Positions 44,563 to 55,989 of a stretch of DNA of 64,000 bases are shown piece after piece. Below the pieces are notes generated by a model, which was not told where the DNA came from, ran no database searches, and saw nothing but the letters and a program-made list of their open reading frames with translations. The translations under genes were made by a program, and so were the position numbers. Origin of the DNA: Hepsetus odoe (taxonomy: Eukaryota > Chordata > Actinopteri > Characiformes > Hepsetidae); the NCBI GenBank assembly GCA_017165825.1, contig CM029372.1, positions 28,661,338-28,725,337 of the forward strand. Reading direction: 5' to 3'. Positions within the stretch are counted from its first letter, which is position 1, and the number at the start of each line of letters is the position of its first letter.

Positions 44563-47500
44563 AAGTTCAAGTTCAAGTTCAAGTTCAAGTAGGATTTATT
44601 GTCATTTCAGCCATATACACAGTACACAGTGAAACGAAATAACGTTCCTCCAGGACCCTGGTGCTATACACAAGACAAGACACAAGACAAACACAAGACA
44701 AGACAAGACACAAGACAACATAAGACACAAGACGGGGCAACAAGTGCAAGACAAGACAGACAACAACAGACGGCACGACAGACAGTACATTCATCCGTAG
44801 AGGGCCGCAGTGTTGTGGAACAAAGCAGCCCAGATAGATCACAGTGTGGCAGTGTGGTGGAGCGGTGTTACTGATAAAGTGCAAGAGTGCAACATGAGAT
44901 AAATAAATAAATACAGGGTGACAAAGTGGACTGGGTTTAGGAGTTCAGATATTGGCGGTTTAGGAGTTCAACAGTCTGATGGCCAGGGGGAAGAAACTAT
45001 TTCCCATCCTGGAAGTGGAGGCCCGTATGCTGCGGAACCTTTTCCCGGATGGCAGGAGGGAGAAGAGAGTGTGGGACGGGTGGGAGGGATCATCCACAAT
45101 GCTGGTTGCTTTGCGGATGCAGCGAGTGGTGAAAATGTCCTGTACAGAGGGCAGAGAGATCCCGATGATCTTCTCAGCTGTTCTCACTACCCGTTGTAGG
45201 GACTTGACAGTGCAGTTCCCGTACCAGGCAGTAATGCAGCCGCTCAGGATGCTCTCAATGGTTCCTCTGTAAAAGATGGTGAGGATGGAAGGTGGGAGAT
45301 GGGCTTTCCTCAGTCTGCGCAGGAAGTAGAGGCGCTGCTGGGCTTTCTTTGTGATGAAGCTGGTGTTGAGGGACCACGTGAGGTTGTGAGTGATGTGAAC
45401 ACCAAGAAACTTGGTGCTCTGGACCAACTCCACAGGTGAGGTGTTGATGATAAGTGGAGTGTGGTTCCAACGTGATCTCCTGAAGTCAACAACCATCTCT
45501 TTAGTCTTGTCGACGTTCAGAGACAGGTTGCTGGTTCTGCACCAGTCCGTCAGCTCTTGTATCTCCTCTCTGTAAGCTGCCTCGTCTCCACCGCTGATCA
45601 GACCCACCACGGTTGTATCATCAGCGAATTTGATGATGTGGTTTGAGCTGTGCTTGGCTGCACAGTCATGGGTCATCAGTGTGAACAGCAGTGGGCTGAG
45701 CACACAGCCCTGGGGGGCTCCTGTGCTCAGTGTGATGGTGTTGGAGGTGCTGCTACTGATCCTGACTGACTGGGGTCTCCCAGTCAGGAAGTCCAGGATC
45801 CAGTCACAGAGGGAGGTGTTCAGGCCCAACAGCCTCAGCTTCTCACTCAGGTGCTGAGGGATGATGGTGTTGAATGCTGAACTGTAGCCGATGAACAGCA
45901 TTCTAACGTAACTGTCCTTTCTGTCAAGATGAGAAAGGGCCAGATGGAGGGTGGTGGAGATTGCATCGTCCGTTGAGCAGTTGGGACGATACGCAAACTG
46001 CAGGGGGTCTAGTGAGGAGGGGATCTGGGACTTGATGTGCCTCATGACCAGCTTCTCGAAGCACTTCATGATGATGGGTGTGATTGCGACGGGACGATAG
46101 TCGTTGAGGCAGGAGATAGATGGTTTCTTTGGCACTGGAATGATGCTGGTGGTCTTGAAGCACCTTGGAACAACAGTGGTGCTCAGAGAGGTATTGAAGA
46201 TGTCAGTGAGAACATCTGCCAGCTGTTCTGCACATCCTCTGAGCACACGACCTTGGATATTGTCTGGACCGGCAGCTTTCCGTGGGTTGACTCTGAGAAG
46301 AGATCTTCTCACCTCAGCTGTGGTCAGACAGAGAGTCTGGTCGTTCGGAGGAGGGGTGGTCTTCCTCATTCTCGTGTCGTTCACTGCATCAAACCGTGCG
46401 TAGAAGTGGTTCAGCGCATCTGGGAGGGAGGGGTCACCGTCACAGGCAGGTGGAGATGTCCTGTAGTTGGTGAGGGCCTGGATGCCCTGCCACATGCGCC
46501 GCGTGTCACCGGTGTTTTTGAAGTGGCCATGGATTCTCTCTGCATGAGCTCGTTTCGCCGCTCTGATGGCCCGAGACAGGTTTGCCCTCGCTGTTCTTAG
46601 GGCGGCCTCGTCTCCTGACTTGAAGGCCTTGTCTCGTGTTCTCAGGAGTCTGCGTAGCTCTTCAGGGTGGGTCTCACGCGCCTGACGATGGGTCTGTACG
46701 CTGGGATCAGTAGCACAAAGATGTGGTCTGAGTGTCCGAGGTGGGGGCGGGGCTCCGCTCTGTACGCACCGGCCAGGTTTGTGTAAACACAGTCCAGCGT
46801 GTTTTCCCCCCTCGTTGCAAAGTTCACATGTTGGTGGAATTTGGGGAAAACTGACCTGAGATTTGCATGGTTGAAATCTCCGGCAACAATAAATAATCCG
46901 TCTGGGTGATAGTTTTGGAGTCCGCTGATAATTCCATAAAGTTCAGCCAGCGCGCTGTTAGCATTAGCGCTGTTAGCTTTAGCGCTGGGTGGAATGTAGA
47001 CCGCCGTAATAAACACTGTGGAGAACTCCCTGGGCAAATAAAACGGTCTGCACCTGACTGTTATCACCTCCAGCAGTGTTGAACAGTGTGTAGAGACCAG
47101 CACAGCGTTTGTACACCATTGTGTGTTTACGTAAACACACAGCCCCCCTCCGCGGGTCTTTCCGGACAGAGCGGAGTTTCTGTCCGCACGAAACGCGGAG
47201 AGTCCGGCGAGTTGGATGGCGGTGTCCGGAACGCTGTCGCTGAGCCATGTCTCCGTAAAAACAAAAACACAGCAGTCTCTATATTCACGCTGGGTGTTCA
47301 GCTGGAGTCGTATACAGACCAGTTTATTATCCAGGGAGCGGACATTGGCGAGGAGGACGGACGGGATAGCCGGTCGGCTAGCGTTAGCCTTTAGCTGAGC
47401 CCGGACCCCAGCACGCTTGCCGCGTTTCTGCTTCCTCTCACACTGCTTCCTATGTCCTCTCAGTCGGCCAGGTTCAGCAGGCGATCTCGGGGACTGAAGG

Positions 47501-47743
47501 CCTGGTCTTCTCAGCACGCCGAACTCCCGTAGCGTTGTTCGGAGAGTCGCTGGAAGACTGAATCCTGGCTGATTCCTTAGCTCCAGCAGTGTTTGGCGGT
47601 TAAGTTTAAGAGCATTCACGGATGTGACGCTCATGTGCAAGTCTTACGGTGAAAAGTAGTCGGATGAAAGACTTTTTACAGACTTTAGCACCAAAGTTTG
47701 GACCCCGGAGCGGCCGCTGCGTGTTACCGCGCCGCCATCTTGG
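44563..47743 (-). mobile_element. L2-like LINE, copy A (inactive)
   Basis: The endonuclease frame (46642-47640) has LANVRSLDNK, FTETWLS, VAGDFNH and LGHSDHIF. The RT frame (44960-46495) has PISCLNDYRPVAITP, TGAPQGCVLSPLLF and KFADDTTVV. RT motif A reads FIGYSSAFN, with the expected catalytic Asp replaced by Gly (codon near 45887). The EN frame ends in a stop after TLKSYADS and the RT lies in another frame, with the usual linker missing. The 3' end is an (ACTTGA)n tail after 'aatgacaataaat'. Copy A also has a 9-bp deletion relative to copy B near 45210. Confidence 0.9.
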
Positions 47744-47766
47744 GTACACTTGTCTCCTTGGGTACA

Positions 47767-47940
47767 CTATTGATTTGGTGAAAGTTTAAATAAGATTAAA
47801 TATATATTTATAATTTATTAACCCAGCCACTAGGGATGCACAAGCCAGTGTATTTCTCTGTGCTGGTCCCAGTACCGGATAAATGGGGAGGGTTACGTCA
47901 GGAAGGGCATCCGGTGTAAAACTTTCACCAAATCAATAGT
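47767..47940. repeat. inverted repeat at the L2-A/RTE junction
   Basis: A 22-nt word at 47919-47940 inside the RTE 5' UTR ('aaactttcaccaaatcaata' plus 2 nt) recurs in complement at 47767-47788, outside the RTE. The arms are about 130 bp apart. Confidence 0.85.
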
Positions 47941-48032
47941 CAGACAACGAAGCAGACTTCCATACCGGATCGGTCGAGGCCCGGGTAACAGCGACGGCCA
48001 CCAGTGCTGTTAGACTACAGGGTGCTGGTGGA

Positions 48033-48616
48033 AAACTGAAGTGTGAGCCTGAGTCAGAGTCAAAAATCAAGCGAAGTCAGAGAGATGCGGCAAAACCACT
48101 TTACTGAAGAGTATCAGCAGCGTGGTCCAGTGGGAGCAGCTCCAATCACTCATCCCAACTCTGGACTTTAAATACATTTCAATCACCTTTAAAATTTACA
48201 TAAATCCATCCCATTAATAGTTTTCCACCAATAATATTCAACACTGTCATGATTAACCTCCGTTTCCTGCCTTTACCACTTCACCAGCAACAAAGATCTC
48301 TTCACTGATGGCTCCCTGTCTTATCCTCCACCAGTGTTTCAAGGTTGCTTCCATCCAGTTTCCCATCCAGTTCTCAATTGTAGACGCAGCTGCTTGATTA
48401 AAGATGTACCGTGTGCTTCTGGCTGTCTGTGGGAGCTATTGTTCAATTAAAAAATGTAACTCTGTACTGCTGGATGTCTTCTGGGAACTGGTGAGACAGC
48501 GTAAGACACTGGACACAATGGAACTGTTTGCAGGTGCAACTGCTTGCTTTACTGTAGGAACTCAGTGGTGTGAGACACTGAAGGACAGGGACAAAAATAA
48601 AGGGATCTTTTTTATA
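48033..48616. mobile_element. unclassified insertion in the RTE 5' region
   Basis: 584 bp of sequence unrelated to the RTE, flanked by the perfect 12-bp direct repeat GGTGCTGGTGGA (48021-48032 and 48617-48628). The interior shows no ORF with a known domain and no clear terminal repeats. It could be a solo LTR or a SINE-like element. Confidence 0.6.
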
Positions 48617-49514
48617 GGTGCTGGTGGACACTGGACTACTGTTGGACAAAGAAGAAGAAGACATGTCCAGAGGGAGGAGGAGAGAAGGAAGTGGAGGAGA
48701 GTGGAAGTGAGGAAGGAACTCTGAATGTTGGTAGTATGACTGGTGAAGGTAGAGAATGAGCTGATATGATGGAGAGAAGGAAGGTTGATTTTCTGTGTGT
48801 GAGAGACTAGATGGAAGGGTAGTAAGACCAGGTGTATTGGAGGAGGGTTTAAACTGTTCTACCATGGTGTGGATAGAAGGAGGAATGGAGTAGGTGTTAT
48901 CCTGAAGGAAGAGTATGTGGAGAGTGTTTTGGAAGTGAAGAGGGTGTCAGGGAGGGTGATGAGTTTGAAGCTGGAAGTTGAAGGTGTGATAATGAATGTT
49001 GTTAGTGCTTATGCTCCACAAGTTGGTTGTAAGATGTAGGAGAAAAAAGACTTCTGGAGTGAGTTAGATGAAGTGATAGAGAGTGTACCCAGGGGAGAGA
49101 GAGTGATGATTGGTGCAGATTTTAATGGTCATGTTGGTGAAGGGAACAGAGGTGATGAGGAGGTGATGGGTAGGCATGGTGTCAAGGAGAGGAATGCTGA
49201 AGGTCAGATGGTTGTTGATTTTGCAAAAAGGATGGAAATGGCTGTAGTTAATACTTATTTGAAGAAGAGGGAGGAGCACAGGGTGACGTATAAGAGTGGA
49301 GGAAGATGCTCACAGGTGGATTATATTCTTTGCAGGAGGGTCAGTTTGAAAGAGATCAGAGACTGCAAAGTAGTGACAGGGGAGAGTGTAGCTAAACAGC
49401 ATAGGATGGTGGTCTGTAGGATGACCTTGGAGGTCAAGAAGAGGAGGAAAGTGAGGGCAGAGTCGAGGATCAAGTGGTGGAAGCTGAAGGAGGAGGACTG
49501 TAAGGTGGAATTCA

Positions 49515-49613
49515 NNNNNNNNNNNNNNNNNNNNNNNNNNNNNNNNNNNNNNNNNNNNNNNNNNNNNNNNNNNNNNNNNNNNNNNNNNNNNNNNNNNNNN
49601 NNNNNNNNNNNNN
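49515..49613. other. assembly gap (99 N), flanks overlap
   Basis: The about 25 bp before the N run ('aggaggactgtaaggtgg') reappear directly after it ('aggaggactgcaaggtg'). The homologous RTE copy at 17130-17175 has this word only once. Confidence 0.95.
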
Positions 49614-50745
49614 AGGAGGACTGCAAGGTGAATTTCAGGCAGGAGTTAACACGGGCACTGGGAGGTGTTGAAGAGCTTCCGGATTGCTGGGAAACTACTG
49701 CAGAAGTGATAAGGCCCGTGCCCGTGCCCGTGATAGAAATGTACTTGGTGTGACATCTGGAAGGAAGAAGGAGGATAAGGAAACCTCGTGGTGGAACCAA
49801 GAAGTCCAGGAGTGTATTCAAAAGAAGAAGGAAGCAAAGAAGACATGGGACAGTCAGAGAGATGAAGAAAGTAGACAGGTGTACAAGGAGATGAACTGCA
49901 GGGTGAAGAAAGCAGTGGTGAAGACTGAAGATAAGGTGTTTGGTGAATTGTATGAGAGGTTGGACAGTAAAGAGGGAGAAAAGGACCTTTACCGATTGGC
50001 TAGACAGAGAGACAGATCTGGGAAAGATGTGCTACAGGTCAGGACGATTAAAGATAGAAATGGAAATGTACTCACAGGTGAACAGAGAGTGTTGAGCAGA
50101 TGGAAGGAATACTTTGAGGAGCTGATGAATGAAGAAAATGAGAGAGAGAGAAGACTGGATGATGTGAGAAGAGTGAACCAGGAAGTGCAGCAAATAAACA
50201 AGATGGAAGTAAGGGCAGCGATGAAGAGGATGAAGAATGGAAAGGCTGTTGGACCGGATGACATACCAGTGGAAGCATGGAGATGTTTAGGGGAGATGGC
50301 AGTTGAGTTTCTGACCAGATTGTTTAACACAATCTTGGCAAGTGAGAAGATGCCTGAGGAGTGAAGACAAAGTGTACTGGTACCGATCTTCAAGAATAAG
50401 GGTGATGCACAGAGCTGTAGTAACTATAGAGGGATAAAGTTGATCAGCCACACCATGAAGTTCTGGGAAAGAGTCGTAGAAGCAGGTTAAGGAAAGAGGT
50501 GAGGATCAGTGAACAGCAGTATGGTTTTATGCCGAGAAAGTGCACCACAGATGCAATGTTTGCTCTGAGGGTGTTGATGGAGAAGTACAGAGAAGGTCAG
50601 AAGGAGCTGCATTGTGCCTTTGTGGACTTGGAGAAAGCAGATGACAGGGTGCCTAGAGAGGAGTTGCGGTTTTGTATGAGGAAGTCTGGTGTTACAGAGA
50701 AGTATGGGAGAGTAGTTCAGGATATGTATGAGGGCAGTGTAACAT

Positions 50746-50942
50746 TTACATTTACGGCATTTAGCAGACGCTCTAATCCAGAGCAACGTACATGTCCTAA
50801 TTACAGGGACAGTCCCCCTGGAGCAACTCAGGGTTAAGGGTCTTGCTCAGGTGGTAGTGCCAGAGGTAGGATTCGAACCTGGGACCTCTTGAGCCATAGG
50901 TCGATAGGCAAGTACCCTACCACTTTACCACCGCCACCCATA
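50746..50942 (-). mobile_element. type A SINE nested in the RTE
   Basis: Complement of the full type A SINE: 'ggcatttagcagacgctcta', 'gacagtccccctggagcaac', B-box complement 'aggattcgaacctggga' and an A-box complement ending 'accgccaccca'. It interrupts the RT reading frame between EGS and VVRSAVG. A 5-bp TAACA flank may be the target duplication. Confidence 0.8.
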
Positions 50943-51596
50943 ACAGTGGTGAGATCTGCAGTGGGAGTGATGGATGCATTTAAGGTAGAGGTTGGATTAC
51001 ATCAAGAATCAGCTCTGAGCCGATTCTTGTTTGCAATAGTAATGGACAGGTTGATGGACGAGGTTAGACATTAGTCTCCGTGGACAATGATGTTTGCTGA
51101 TGATATTGTGATCTGTAGTGAGAGTAGGGAGCAGCTTGAGGAGAACCTGGAGAGATGGAGATCTGCTCTAGAGAGGAAAGGAATGCAAGTGAGTAGGGCA
51201 AAGACAGAATACATGAGTGTGAATGAAAGGTTGGACAGTGGAGTGGTGAGGATGGAGGGAGTAGAGGTGGTGAAGATGGAGGAGTTGAAATACTCGGGAT
51301 CAACAGTTCAGTGTAACGGCGAGTGTGGAAGAGAGGTGAAGAAGAGAGTGCTGGTTGGAATGGGTGGAGAAGAGTGGCTGGAGGGATTTGTGACAGACGG
51401 TTATCAGCTAGAGTAAAAGGGAAGGTTTACAGGACAGTAGTGAGACCAGCTATGTTGTATGGGTTGGAGACGGTGACACTGATGTAAAGACAGGAGGCGG
51501 AGCTGGAGGTGTCAGAGTTAAAGATGCTGAGATGTTTGTTGGGTGTGACGAGGATGGACAGGGTTAGAAATGAGTATATAAGAGGGACAGATCAGG

Positions 51597-54500
51597 ATGC
51601 TCCAAGTTGGCGGCGCGGTAACACGCAGCGGCCGCTCCGGGGTCCAAACTTTGGTGCTAAAGTCTGTAAAAAGTCTTTCATCCGACTACTTTTCACCATA
51701 AGACTTGCACATGAGCATCACATCTGTGAATGCTCCTAAATTTAACCGCCAAACACTGCTGGAGCTCAGGAATCAGTCAGGATTCAGTCTTCCAGCGACT
51801 CTCCGAACAACGCTACGGGAGCTCGGCGTGCTGAGAAGACCAGGCCTTCAGTCCCCGAGATCGCCTGCTGAACCTGGCCGACTGAGAGGACATAGGAAGC
51901 GGTGTGAGAGGAAACAGAAACGCGGCAAGCGTGCTGGGGTCCGGGCTCAGCTCAAGGCTAACGCTAGCCGACCGGCTATCCCGTCCGTCCTCCTCGCCAA
52001 TGTCCGCTCCCTGGATAATAAACTGGACTGTATACGACTCCAGCTGAACACCCAGCGTGAGTACAGAGACTGCTGTGTTTTTGTTTTTACGGAGACATGG
52101 CTCAGCGACAGCGTTCCGGACACCGCCATCCAACTCGCCGGACTCTCCGCGTTTCGTGCGGACAGAAACTCCGCTCTGTCCGGAAAGACCCGCGGAGGGG
52201 GGCTGTGTGTTTACGTAAACACACAATGGTGTACAAACGCTGTGCTGGTCTCTACACACTGTTCAACACTGCTGGAGGTGATAACAGTCAGGTGCAGACC
52301 GTTTTATTTGCCCAGGGAGTTCTCCACAGTGTTTATTACGGCGGTCTACATTCCACCCAGCGCTAAAGCTAACAGCGCTAATGCTAACAGCGCGCTGGCT
52401 GAACTTTATGGAATTATCAGCGGACTCCAAAACTATCACCCAGACGGATTATTTATTGTTGCCGGAGATTTCAACCATGCAAATCTCAGGTCAGTTTTCC
52501 CCAAATTCCACCAACATGTGAACTTTGCAACGAGGGGGGAAAACACGCTGGACTGTGTTTACACAAACCTGGCCGGTGCGTACAGAGCGGAGCCCCGCCC
52601 CCACCTCGGACACTCAGACCACATCTTTGTGCTACTGATCCCAGCGTACAGACCCATCGTCAGGCGCGTGAGACCCACCCTGAAGAGCTACGCAGACTCC
52701 TGAGAACACGAGACAAGGCCTTCAAGTCAGGAGACGAGGCCGCCCTAAGAACAGCGAGGGCAAACCTGTCTCGGGCCATCAGAGCGGCGAAACGAGCTCA
52801 TGCAGAGAGAATCCATGGCCACTTCAAAAACACCGGTGACACGCGGCGCATGTGGCAGGGCATCCAGGCCCTCACCAACTACAGGACATCTCCACCTGCC
52901 TGTGACGGTGACCCCTCCCTCCCAGATGCGCTGAACCACTTCTACGCACGGTTTGATGCAGTGAACGACACGAGAATGAGGAAGACCACCCCTCCTCCGA
53001 ACGACCAGACTCTCTGTCTGACCACAGCTGAGGTGAGAAGATCTCTTCTCAGAGTCAACCCACGGAAAGCTGCCGGTCCAGACAATATCCAAGGTCGTGT
53101 GCTCAGAGGATGTGCAGAACAGCTGGCAGATGTTCTCACTGACATCTTCAATACCTCTCTGAGCACCACTGTTGTTCCAAGGTGCTTCAAGACCACCAGC
53201 ATCATTCCAGTGCCAAAGAAACCATCTATCTCCTGCCTCAACGACTATCGTCCCGTCGCAATCACACCCATCATCATGAAGTGCTTCGAGAAGCTGGTCA
53301 TGAGGCACATCAAGTCCCAGATCCCCTCCTCACTAGACCCCCTGCAGTTTGCGTATCGTCCCAACTGCTCAACGGACGATGCAATCTCCACCACCCTCCA
53401 TCTGGCCCTTTCTCATCTTGACAGAAAGGACAGTTACGTTAGAATGCTGTTCATCGGCTACAGTTCAGCATTCAACACCATCATCCCTCAGCACCTGAGT
53501 GAGAAGCTGAGGCTGTTGGGCCTGAACACCTCCCTCTGTGACTGGATCCTGGACTTCCTGACTGGGAGACCCCAGTCAGTCAGGATCAGTAGCAGCACCT
53601 CCAACACCATCACACTGAGCACAGGAGCCCCCCAGGGCTGTGTGCTCAGCCCACTGCTGTTCACACTGATGACCCACGACTGTGCAGCCAAGCACAGCTC
53701 GAACCACATCATCAAATTCGCTGATGATACAACCGTGGTGGGTCTGATCAGCGGTGGAGACGAGGCAGCTTACAGAGAGGAGATACAAGAGCTGACGGAC
53801 TGGTGCAGAACCAACAACCTGTCTCTGAACGTCGACAAGACTAAAGAGATGGTTGTTGACTTCAGGAGATCACGTCGGGACCACACTCCACTTATCATCA
53901 ACACCTCACCTGTGGAGTTGGTCCAGAGCACCAAGTTTCTTGGTGTTCACATCACCGACAACCTCACGTGGTCCCTCAACACCAGCTCCATCACAAAGAA
54001 AGCCCAGCAGCGCCTCTACTTCCTGCGCAGACTGAGGAAAGCCCATCTCCCACCTTCCATCCTCACCATCTTCTACAGAGGAACCATCGAGAGCATCCTG
54101 AGCGGCTGCATTACTGCCTGGTATGGGAATTGCAACGTCTTAGACCGCAAGTCCCTACAACGGGTAGTGAGAACAGCTGAGAAGATCATCGGGGTCTCTC
54201 TGCCCTCTGTACAAGACATTTTCACCGCTCGCTGCATCCGCAAAGCAACCAGCATTGTGGATGATCCCTCCCACCCTTCCCACACTCTCTTCTCCCTCCT
54301 GCCATCCGGGAAAAGGTTCCGCAGCATACGGGCCTCCACTTCCAGGATGGGAAATAGTTTCTTCCCCCTGGCCATCAGACTGTTGAACTCTGGATCCACC
54401 AATATCATGGACTCTTAAAAACCCACCAATAATACAAACCTCTTAAACCCACCACTTCACCCACCACTTCCTCCACTTTTCATTCTGTATTTATTTATTT

Positions 54501-54831
54501 ATCTCGTGTTGCACTCTTGCACTTTAAATACAGTAACACCGCTCCACCACACTGCTACACCATAATGTGCCTGGGCTGCTTTGTTCCACAACACTGCAGC
54601 CTTCCACGGATGAATGTACTGTCTGTCGTGCCGTCTGTTGTTGTCTGTCTTGTCTGTCTTGTCCGCACTTGTTGCCCCGTGTTGTGTCTTATGTTGTCTT
54701 GTGTCTTGTGTTGTGTCTTGTCTTGTGTGTAGCACCAGGGTCCTGGAGGAACGTTATTTCGTTTCACTGTGTACTGTGTATATGGCTGAAATGACAATAA
54801 AATCCTACTTGACTTGACTTGACTTGACTTA
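51597..54831 (+). mobile_element. L2-like LINE, copy B (inactive)
   Basis: Same organisation as copy A in the opposite orientation: the EN frame is 51705-52703 (VAGDFNH, LGHSDHIF) and the RT frame 52850-54418 (TGAPQGCVLSPLLF, KFADDTTVV at 53713-53740). It shares the Asp-to-Gly change in motif A (53456-53458), the stop after TLKSYADS and the missing EN-RT linker. The 3' UTR differs clearly from copy A and ends in (ACTTG)n after 'aatgacaataaaatcc'. Confidence 0.9.
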
Positions 54832-54934
54832 ATTTTCTCTCTTTAATAAAAAGTGAATATTAATTTATTTTATATAATATTTTTGTATTTAATAAAACAG
54901 AGAGGTAGCTGATGAAGGAAGTAAAATTTAATTA

Positions 54935-55400
54935 ACCTGGAGGTATTAAATAAACCTGAAGGTGTTTCATAAATCAGGGGGTTGTAACGGTCCTGTGCCA
55001 GTAGAGGGCGCCCTGCTCTGATTGTGCACACCTGGGCACACCTGGGCACCTGGGACACCGTGGCAGGTGTGCCTCATCGGGGGCTGGTGTTATAAGCCCC
55101 AGTGAATCAGAGCAGGGTGCTGGTCACTGTGTGCGCACTGTGATTACTCGGGTTCTGTTTGACGTTTATTATGTTGGTTATGTTTAGTTTGAGTTCTGAG
55201 CACTTTATCCGTCATTAAAGTTCAGTACGAAGCTCTCGGCTCTGCGTTGGCGTCCAGTCCACAACACCACACCGTGACAGGGGTATTTCATTAATCAGGG
55301 GCATTTAATAAATCTGGGGTATTTATTAAATTTGGGGGGTATTTATTAAATCAGGGGTATTTGTTAAATTGGGGGGTATTTATTAAATCAGGGTTCTGTA
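54935..55400. repeat. ~18-bp AT-rich minisatellite, split by an LTR
   Basis: Units like 'ggggtatttattaaatca' are present on both sides of the LTR-like element at 54983-55279. Confidence 0.75.
54983..55279 (+). mobile_element. solo LTR-like element
   Basis: 297 bp from TGTAACGGTCC to ACCGTGACA, so TG...CA with short inverted ends. It has an internal TATAAGCCCC and a CATTAAAG poly(A)-like word and is flanked by GGGG. No internal retroelement genes are near. A truncated reverse copy is at 2087-2324. Confidence 0.7.
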
Positions 55401-55559
55401 ATAATGATTTAATGAAGCAGGTAAAACTGAAACGGTAATGAAGCTGTTTTGGGATTATGGGATGTCCCTTGTCTGTGAAGTAAAAGCTGGATTACAGTGA
55501 GTGAAGTGATGGTGAGACTCTTCCTCTCGAGATGAACTCAGCACTGAACAGTGAAGCAG

Positions 55560-55989
55560 AGCGGCTCCGGCTCTGACGTCATATAGGCAGACATCAGTTC
55601 AGCAGGGATTCGACCAATCAGAGAGCAGAAGAGTGGAGCCCTGCGCTGAACCATTTCCTGCGCAGGGGATTGGCTCGGTGTCCTAGTTTAGCGCGCGACT
55701 TCTATCAAGCAAGCCAATGGCAGCGTTAGAAGGGGCGTGGCTTGGTGAGGGGGACCGCATGGCGACCAATCGCAGGACAGCGGGGGCGGACCTTGCTCGA
55801 TAAGACCACCGCGTGTGGCGCGTGTGCTTACTTTGATTGGCAGCAGCGGCGACCAATAGAGGGCGGGGTTGTGTGAGGCGGTGGGCGGTGCTGTGGGCCT
55901 CAGTCTGTATATGGAGCGGGGGGCGGGGCGGAGCCTGGAGTCTCTGAGAGAAAAAGAGAGAAACAGAAGAAAGAGAGAAAGAAGGAAGG
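55560..55989 (+). promoter_or_regulatory. cyp51: cyp51 promoter region with CRE and CCAAT boxes
   Basis: GC- and CpG-rich. A perfect CRE, TGACGTCA, is at 55574-55581. Six CCAAT/ATTGG motifs lie at 55614, 55669, 55714, 55766, 55836 and 55853. GC boxes (GGGCGG) are at 55861 and 55921, and a TATAT word is near 55908. CRE and NF-Y-type control is known for mammalian CYP51. I could not find a convincing sterol regulatory element by eye. Confidence 0.6.

Larger units (their letters stand above)
47824..51596 (+). mobile_element. RTE-like LINE body, split and inactive
   Basis: A 5' UTR, then endonuclease frames (GADFNGHVGEGNRGDEEVMG at 49100-49170, VDYILCRR), then RT frames (VQQINKMEVRAAMKRMKNGK, QQYGFMPRKCTTDAMFALRV, AFVDLEKADDRVP, MFADDIVICSES). 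In-frame stops (e.g. after EKMPEE near 50361) and frameshifts make it dead. It carries a 584-bp insertion, a SINE and a short N run. It breaks at 51596 where L2 copy B begins; its missing 3' tail is at 44286-44562. Confidence 0.88.

Noticed and set aside
46037..46600. 187-codon plus-strand ORF (and its twin 52745-53308 minus)
   Set aside because: Antisense shadow of the L2 reverse transcriptase frame, identical in both copies because the copies are near-identical.
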